Shown here in pieces: positions 54,530 through 60,000 of a stretch of 60,000 nucleotides of DNA. Positions within the stretch are counted from its first letter, which is position 1. Every line of letters begins with the position of its first letter. The DNA lies in assembly GCF_032854445.1 (NCBI RefSeq), contig NC_088302.1, forward strand, positions 36,896,191 to 36,956,190, written 5' to 3'. The notes beneath the pieces were generated by a model. The model did no database searches. It had not been told where the DNA came from and saw only the letters and a list, made by a program, of their open reading frames with translations. The translations under genes and the position numbers were made by a program. Source of the DNA: Liolophura sinensis (taxonomy: Eukaryota; Mollusca; Polyplacophora; Chitonida; Chitonidae).

Positions 54530-57500
54530 TAGTGATCTGCTTTAATGTACGCTTGAATACAGGATGCACTTCATATAGCTCTGAGGATCCTCTTACAGCT
54601 TTCATGTACATTACACAGGAAGACATGATTTCAGTTCTCCCAGTTCTGTCATCTTGTTACAACTTCTATTCCATCTGAAGACATGAGTTCAATTCACTCA
54701 GCTCAGTCATCTTTACAGCTTCCATTCCACTGGAAAACATGATGTCAATTCGCCAGATCTGTCACCTTTACAGCTTCGGCTTCCATTCCTCTGAAAGACG
54801 TGATGTCAATTCAGTGGGCTCTGTCATCTTTACAACTTCCATTCCACCTGAAGACATGATCTCAATTCACCCAGGTCTGTCATCTTTACAACTTCTATTC
54901 CACATGAAGATGTGATTTCATTTCACCCATGTATGTCATCTTCTTTACAACTTCCATTCCATGTAAAGACATGATCTCAATTCGCCCAAGTCTGTCATCT
55001 TTACAACTTCCATTCCATCTGAAGACATGATTTCAGTTTACCTTGTTCTAATGATTTGCTTACATCTTACATTCCATCTGAAGACATGATTTCAGTTTAC
55101 CTTGTTCTAATGATCTGCTTACATCTTACATTCCATCTGAAGACATGATTTCACTTCACCCAGTTCTTGGGATCTGTTTACATCTTACGTTCCACCTGAA
55201 GACATGGTTTCATTTCACCCAGTTCTGGTGATCTGCTTACATCTTACATTCCACCTGAAGACATGATTTCAAATCACTCAGCTCTAATGATCTGCTTACA
55301 TCTTACATTCCATCTGAAGACATGGTTTCACTTCACCCAGTTCTTGTGATCTGTTTACATCTTACATTCCACCTGAAGACATGGTTTCATTTCACCCAGT
55401 TCTGGTGATCTGCTTACATCTTACATTCCATCTGAAGACATGATTTCAAATCACTCAGTTCTAATGATTTGCTTTCATCTTACATTCCATCTGAAGACAT
55501 GATTTCAAATCTCCCAGTTCTAATGATCTGCTTACATGTTACATTCCATCTGAAGACATGATTTCAAATCTCCCAGTTCTAATGATCTGCTTACATGTTA
55601 CATTCCATCTGAAGACATGATTTCAAATCTCCCAGCTCTGGTGATCTGCTTACATCTTACATTCCATCTGAAGACATGATTTCAAATCACTCAGTTCTAA
55701 TGATCTGCTTACATCTTACATTCTATCTGAAGACATGGTTTCATTTCACCCAGCTCTGGTGATCTGCTTACATCTTACATTCCATCTGAAGACATGATTT
55801 CAGTTTACCTTGTTCTAATGATCTGCTTACATCTTACATTCCATCTGAAGACATGATTTCAGTTTACCCAGTTCTAATGATCTGCTTACATCTTACATTC
55901 CATCTGAAGACAAGATTTCAGTTTACCCTGCTCTAATGATCTGCTTACATCTTACATTCCACCTGAAGACATGATTTCAGTTTACCCAGTTCTAATGATC
56001 TGCTTACATCTTACATTCCATCTGAAGACATGATTTCAGTTTACCCAGTTCTAATGATCTGCTTACATCTTACATTCCACCTGAAGACATGATTTCAGTT
56101 TACCCAGTTCTAATGATCTGCTTACATCTTACATTCCATATGAAGACATGATTTCAGTTTACCTTGTTCTAATGATCTGCTTACATCTTACATTCCACCT
56201 GAAGACATGATTTCAGTTTACCCAGTTGTAATGGTCTGCTTACATCTTACATTCCACCTGAAGACATGATTTCAGTTTACCCAGTTCTAATGATCTGCTT
56301 ACATCTTACATTCTATCTGAAGACATGATTTCAGTTTACCCAGTTCTAATGATCTGCTTACATCTTACATTCCATCTGAAGACATGATTTCAGTTTACCC
56401 AGTTCTAATGATCTGCTTACATCTTACATTCCATCTGAAGACATGATTTCATTTCACCCAGCTCTGGTGATCTGCTTACATGTTACATTCCATCTGAAGA
56501 CATGATTTCAAATCACTCAGTTCTAATGATCTGCTTACATCTTACATTCTATCTTAAGACATGGTTTCGTTTCACCCAGCTCTGGTGATCTGCTTACATC
56601 TTACATTCCATCTGAAGACATGATTTCAATTTACCTTGTTCTAATGATCTGCTTACATCTTACATTCCATCTGAAGACATGATTTCAGTTTACCCAGTTC
56701 TAATGATCTGCTTACATCTTACATTCCATCTGAAGACAAGATTTCAGTTTACCCTGTTCTAATGATCTGCTTACATCTTACATTCCACCTAAAGACATGA
56801 TTTCAGTTTACCCAGTTCTAATGATCTGCTTACATCTTACATTCCATCTGAAGACATGATTTCAGTTTACCTTGTTCTAATGATCTGCTTACATCTTACA
56901 TTCCACCTGAAGACATGATTTCAGTTTACCCAGTTCTAATGACCTGCTTACATCTTACATTCCACCTGAAGACATGATTTCATTTCACCCAGCTCTGGTG
57001 ATCTGCTTACATGTTACATTCCATCTGAAGACATGATTTCAAATCACTCAGTTCTAATGATCTGCTTACATCTTACATTCTATCTTAAGACATGGTTTCA
57101 TTTCACCCAGCTCTGGTGATCTGCTTACATCTTACATTCCATCGGAAGACATGATTTCAGTTTACCTTGTTCTAATGATCTGCTTACATCTTACATTCCA
57201 CCTGAAGACATGATTTCAAATCACTCAGCTCTAATGATCTGCTTACATCTTACATTCCATCTGAAGATAAGATTTCAGTTTACCCTGTTCTAATGATCTG
57301 CTTACATGTTACATTCCACCTGAAGACATGATTTCAGTTTACCCAGTTCTAATGATCTGCTTACATCTTACATTCCATCTGAAGACATGATTTCAGTTTA
57401 CCTTGTTCTAATGATCTGCTTACATCTTACATTCCACCTGAAGACATGATTTCAGTTTACCCAGTTCTAATGACCTGCTTACATCTTACATTCCATCTGA

Positions 57501-59680
57501 AGACATGATTTCATTTCACCCAGCTCTGGTGATCTGCTTACATCTTACATTCCACCTGAAGACAAGATTTTAAATCACTCAGTTCTAATGATCTGCTTAC
57601 ATCTTACATTCTATCTGAAGACATGATTTCATTTCACCCAGCTCTGGTGATCTGCTTACATCTTACATTCCATCTGAAGACATGATTTCAGTTTACCTTG
57701 TTCTAATGATCTGCGTACATCTTACATTCCACCTGAAGACATGATTTCAAATCACTCAGCTCTAATGATCTCCTTACATCTTACATTCTATCTGAAGACA
57801 TGATTTCAGTTTACCCAGTTCTAATGATCTGCTTACATCTTACATTCCATATGAAGACATGATTTCATTTCACCCAGCTCTGGTGATCTGCTTACATCTT
57901 ACATTCCATCTGAAGACATGATTTCAGTTTACCCAGTTCTAATGATCTGCTTACATCTTACATTCCATCTGAAGACATGATTTCAGTTTACCCAGTTCTA
58001 ATGATCTGCTTACATCTTACATTCCATATGAAGACATGATTTCATTTCACCCAGCTCTGGTGATCTGCTTACATCTTACATTCCATCTGAAGACATGATT
58101 TCAGTTTACCCTGTTCTAATGATCTGCTTACATCTTACATTCCATCTGAAGACATGATTTCATTTCACCCAGCTCTGGTGATCTGCTTACATGTTACATT
58201 CCATCTGAAGACATGATTTTAAATCACTCAGTTCTAATGATCTGCTTACATCTTACATTCTATCTTAAGACATGGTTTCATTTCACCCAGCTCTGGTGAT
58301 CTGCTTACATCTTACATTCCATCTGAAGACATGATTTCAATTTACCTTGTTCTAATGATCTGCTTACATCTTACATTCCATCTGAAGACATGATTTCAGT
58401 TTACCCAGTTCTAATGATCTGCTTACATCTTACATTCCATCTGAAGACAAGATTTCAGTTTACCCTGTTCTAATGATCTGCTTACATCTTACATTCCACC
58501 TAAAGACATGATTTCAGTTTACCCAGTTCTAATGATCTGCTTACATCTTACATTCCATCTGAAGACATGATTTCAGTTTACCTTGTTCTAATGATCTGCT
58601 TACATCTTACATTCCACCTGAAGACATGATTTCAGTTTACCCAGTTCTAATGACCTGCTTACATCTTACATTCCACCTGAAGACATGATTTCATTTCACC
58701 CAGCTCTGGTGATCTGCTTACATGTTACATTCCATCTGAAGACATGATTTTAAATCACTCAGTTCTAATGATCTGCTTACATCTTACATTCTATCTGAAG
58801 ACATGGTTTCATTTCACCCAGCTCTGGTGATCTGCTTACATCTTACATTCCATCGGAAGACATGATTTCAGTTTACCTTGTTCTAATGATCTGCTTACAT
58901 CTTACATTCCACCTGAAGACATGATTTCAAATCACTCAGCTCTAATGATCTGCTTACATCTTGCATTCCATCTGAAGATAAGATTTCAGTTTACCCTGTT
59001 CTAATGATCTGCTTACATCTTACATTCCACCTGAAGACATGATTTCAGTTTACCCAGTTCTAATGATCTGCTTACATCTTACATTCCATCTGAAGACATG
59101 ATTTCAGTTTACCTTGTTCTAATGATCTGCTTACATCTTAGATTCCACCTGAAGACATGATTTCAGTTTACCCAGTTCTAATGACCTGCTTACATCTTAC
59201 ATTCCATCTGAAGACATGATTTCATTTCACCCAGCTCTGGTGATCTGCTTACATCTTACATTCCATCTGAAGACATGATTTTAAATCACTCAGTTCTAAT
59301 GATCTGCTTACATCTTACATTCTATCTGAAGACATGATTTCATTTCACCCAGCTCTGGTGATCTGCTTACATCTTACATTCCATCTGAAGACATGATTTC
59401 AGTTTACCTTGTTCTAATGATCTGCTTACATCTTACATTCCACCTGAAGACATGATTTCAAATCACTCAGCTCTAATGATCTGCTTACATCTTACATTCT
59501 ATCTGAAGACATGATTTCAGTTTACCCAGTTCTAATGATCTGCTTACATTTTACATTCCATCGGAAGACATGATTTCAGTTTACCCAGTTCTAATGATCT
59601 GCTTACATCTTACATTCCATATGAAGACATGATTTCATTTCACCCAGCTCTGGTGATCTGCTTACATCTTACATTCAACC
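54530..59680. repeat. 59-bp satellite-like array with 1711-bp higher-order repeat
   Basis: More than 80 monomers. The core includes tgatctgcttacatcttaca, ttccatctgaagacatgatt and then one of several variant ends (cagtttacccagttctaa, aaatcactcagttctaa, catttcacccagctctgg). Left of about 55.07 kb the units are shorter and more diverged. Rare variants recur exactly 1711 bp (29 x 59) apart: atcttaag 56551/58262, ctgaagataa 57261/58972, atcggaag 57141/58852. Confidence 0.97.
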
Positions 59681-59790
59681 AATGACAAAATAATAATGGG
59701 GAACATTGCCTGCCTGAAACACATGACCCAATTAAGTGGTGTAATTTTTGTTTTAGTTCATTTCTGTAATACATCACTTTTCCTATACAG

Positions 59791-59948
59791 TTGTGCTCTT
59801 AAAACAAAGAGGTAGTTCACAAGATCTGGAGAATATAACACAGCACAAAATGAACAGATGTGTTGTTACACAGCTTGGGACTGGCTTGTTTAGGCAGGGA
59901 ATGTTGATCAAATACATCCATTCACCCATTCTCAAATCGATGCCCTGA
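59791..59948 (+). CDS. Possible further GRAF exon, 3' end undefined
   Basis: After a good acceptor (catcacttttcctatacag) the phase-1 frame is open and hydrophilic: VVLLKQRGSSQDLENITQHK, continuing to a TGA near 59948. No convincing donor was found, so the true end is unknown; it could also be noncoding. RGSSQDLEN is a plausible phospho-linker. Confidence 0.3.
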
Positions 59949-60000
59949 CTGACAATGTCCAAGATGTCTAGTAGGTTGAATATCTCTCATTTCTGAATTA

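Noticed and set aside
54530-59680. Satellite array as a CRISPR array
   Set aside because: Units are contiguous 59-bp monomers without unique spacers, in an animal intron.

Overview
The window is animal nuclear DNA, AT-rich, with many introns and many repeats. Two genes could be read exon by exon with consensus splice sites and consistent reading phases. Abundant tRNA-headed SINEs ending in (AAATAAAT)n, frequent TACATGTA motifs and the invertebrate form of both proteins suggest a lophotrochozoan, most likely a mollusc. That assignment is inference, because no species-specific marker is present.

Layout: 1-2.5 kb is intergenic and repeat-bearing. A complete ten-exon ZNF330/NOA36 gene (nucleolar Cys-rich zinc-binding protein, 330 aa as modelled) lies on the minus strand from 12387 to 2608. 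A GRAF-family RhoGAP gene (ARHGAP26/10/42 type: BAR, PH and RhoGAP domains in order) starts at 12635 on the plus strand and runs through the rest of the window. Its 3' end, where an SH3 domain would be expected, is not seen. The two start codons are 247 bp apart, head to head, around an ETS-type site and a TTACGTAA palindrome, which suggests a shared bidirectional promoter.

The GRAF gene has 21 confident exons up to the end of the RhoGAP domain (residue 568 as modelled). It then enters a linker region (47.6-54.1 kb) with up to eight phase 1-1 exons, so each can be included or skipped without changing frame. One pair (52619 and 53995, 39 nt each) is a tandem exon duplication. From 52.7 to 59.7 kb the introns fill with a minisatellite of 59-bp monomers that carries a 1711-bp (29-monomer) higher-order repeat.

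The introns also hold about two dozen SINE copies, nearly all in the sense direction of the host gene; four or five short inverted-repeat DNA transposons; several minisatellites; two unidentified dispersed repeat families; and a fourfold 71-bp tandem duplication of a splice acceptor plus the 5' part of a RhoGAP exon. No rRNA gene, functional tRNA gene or CRISPR array was seen. Most open reading frames of 60-170 codons in the window are chance or repeat-derived.
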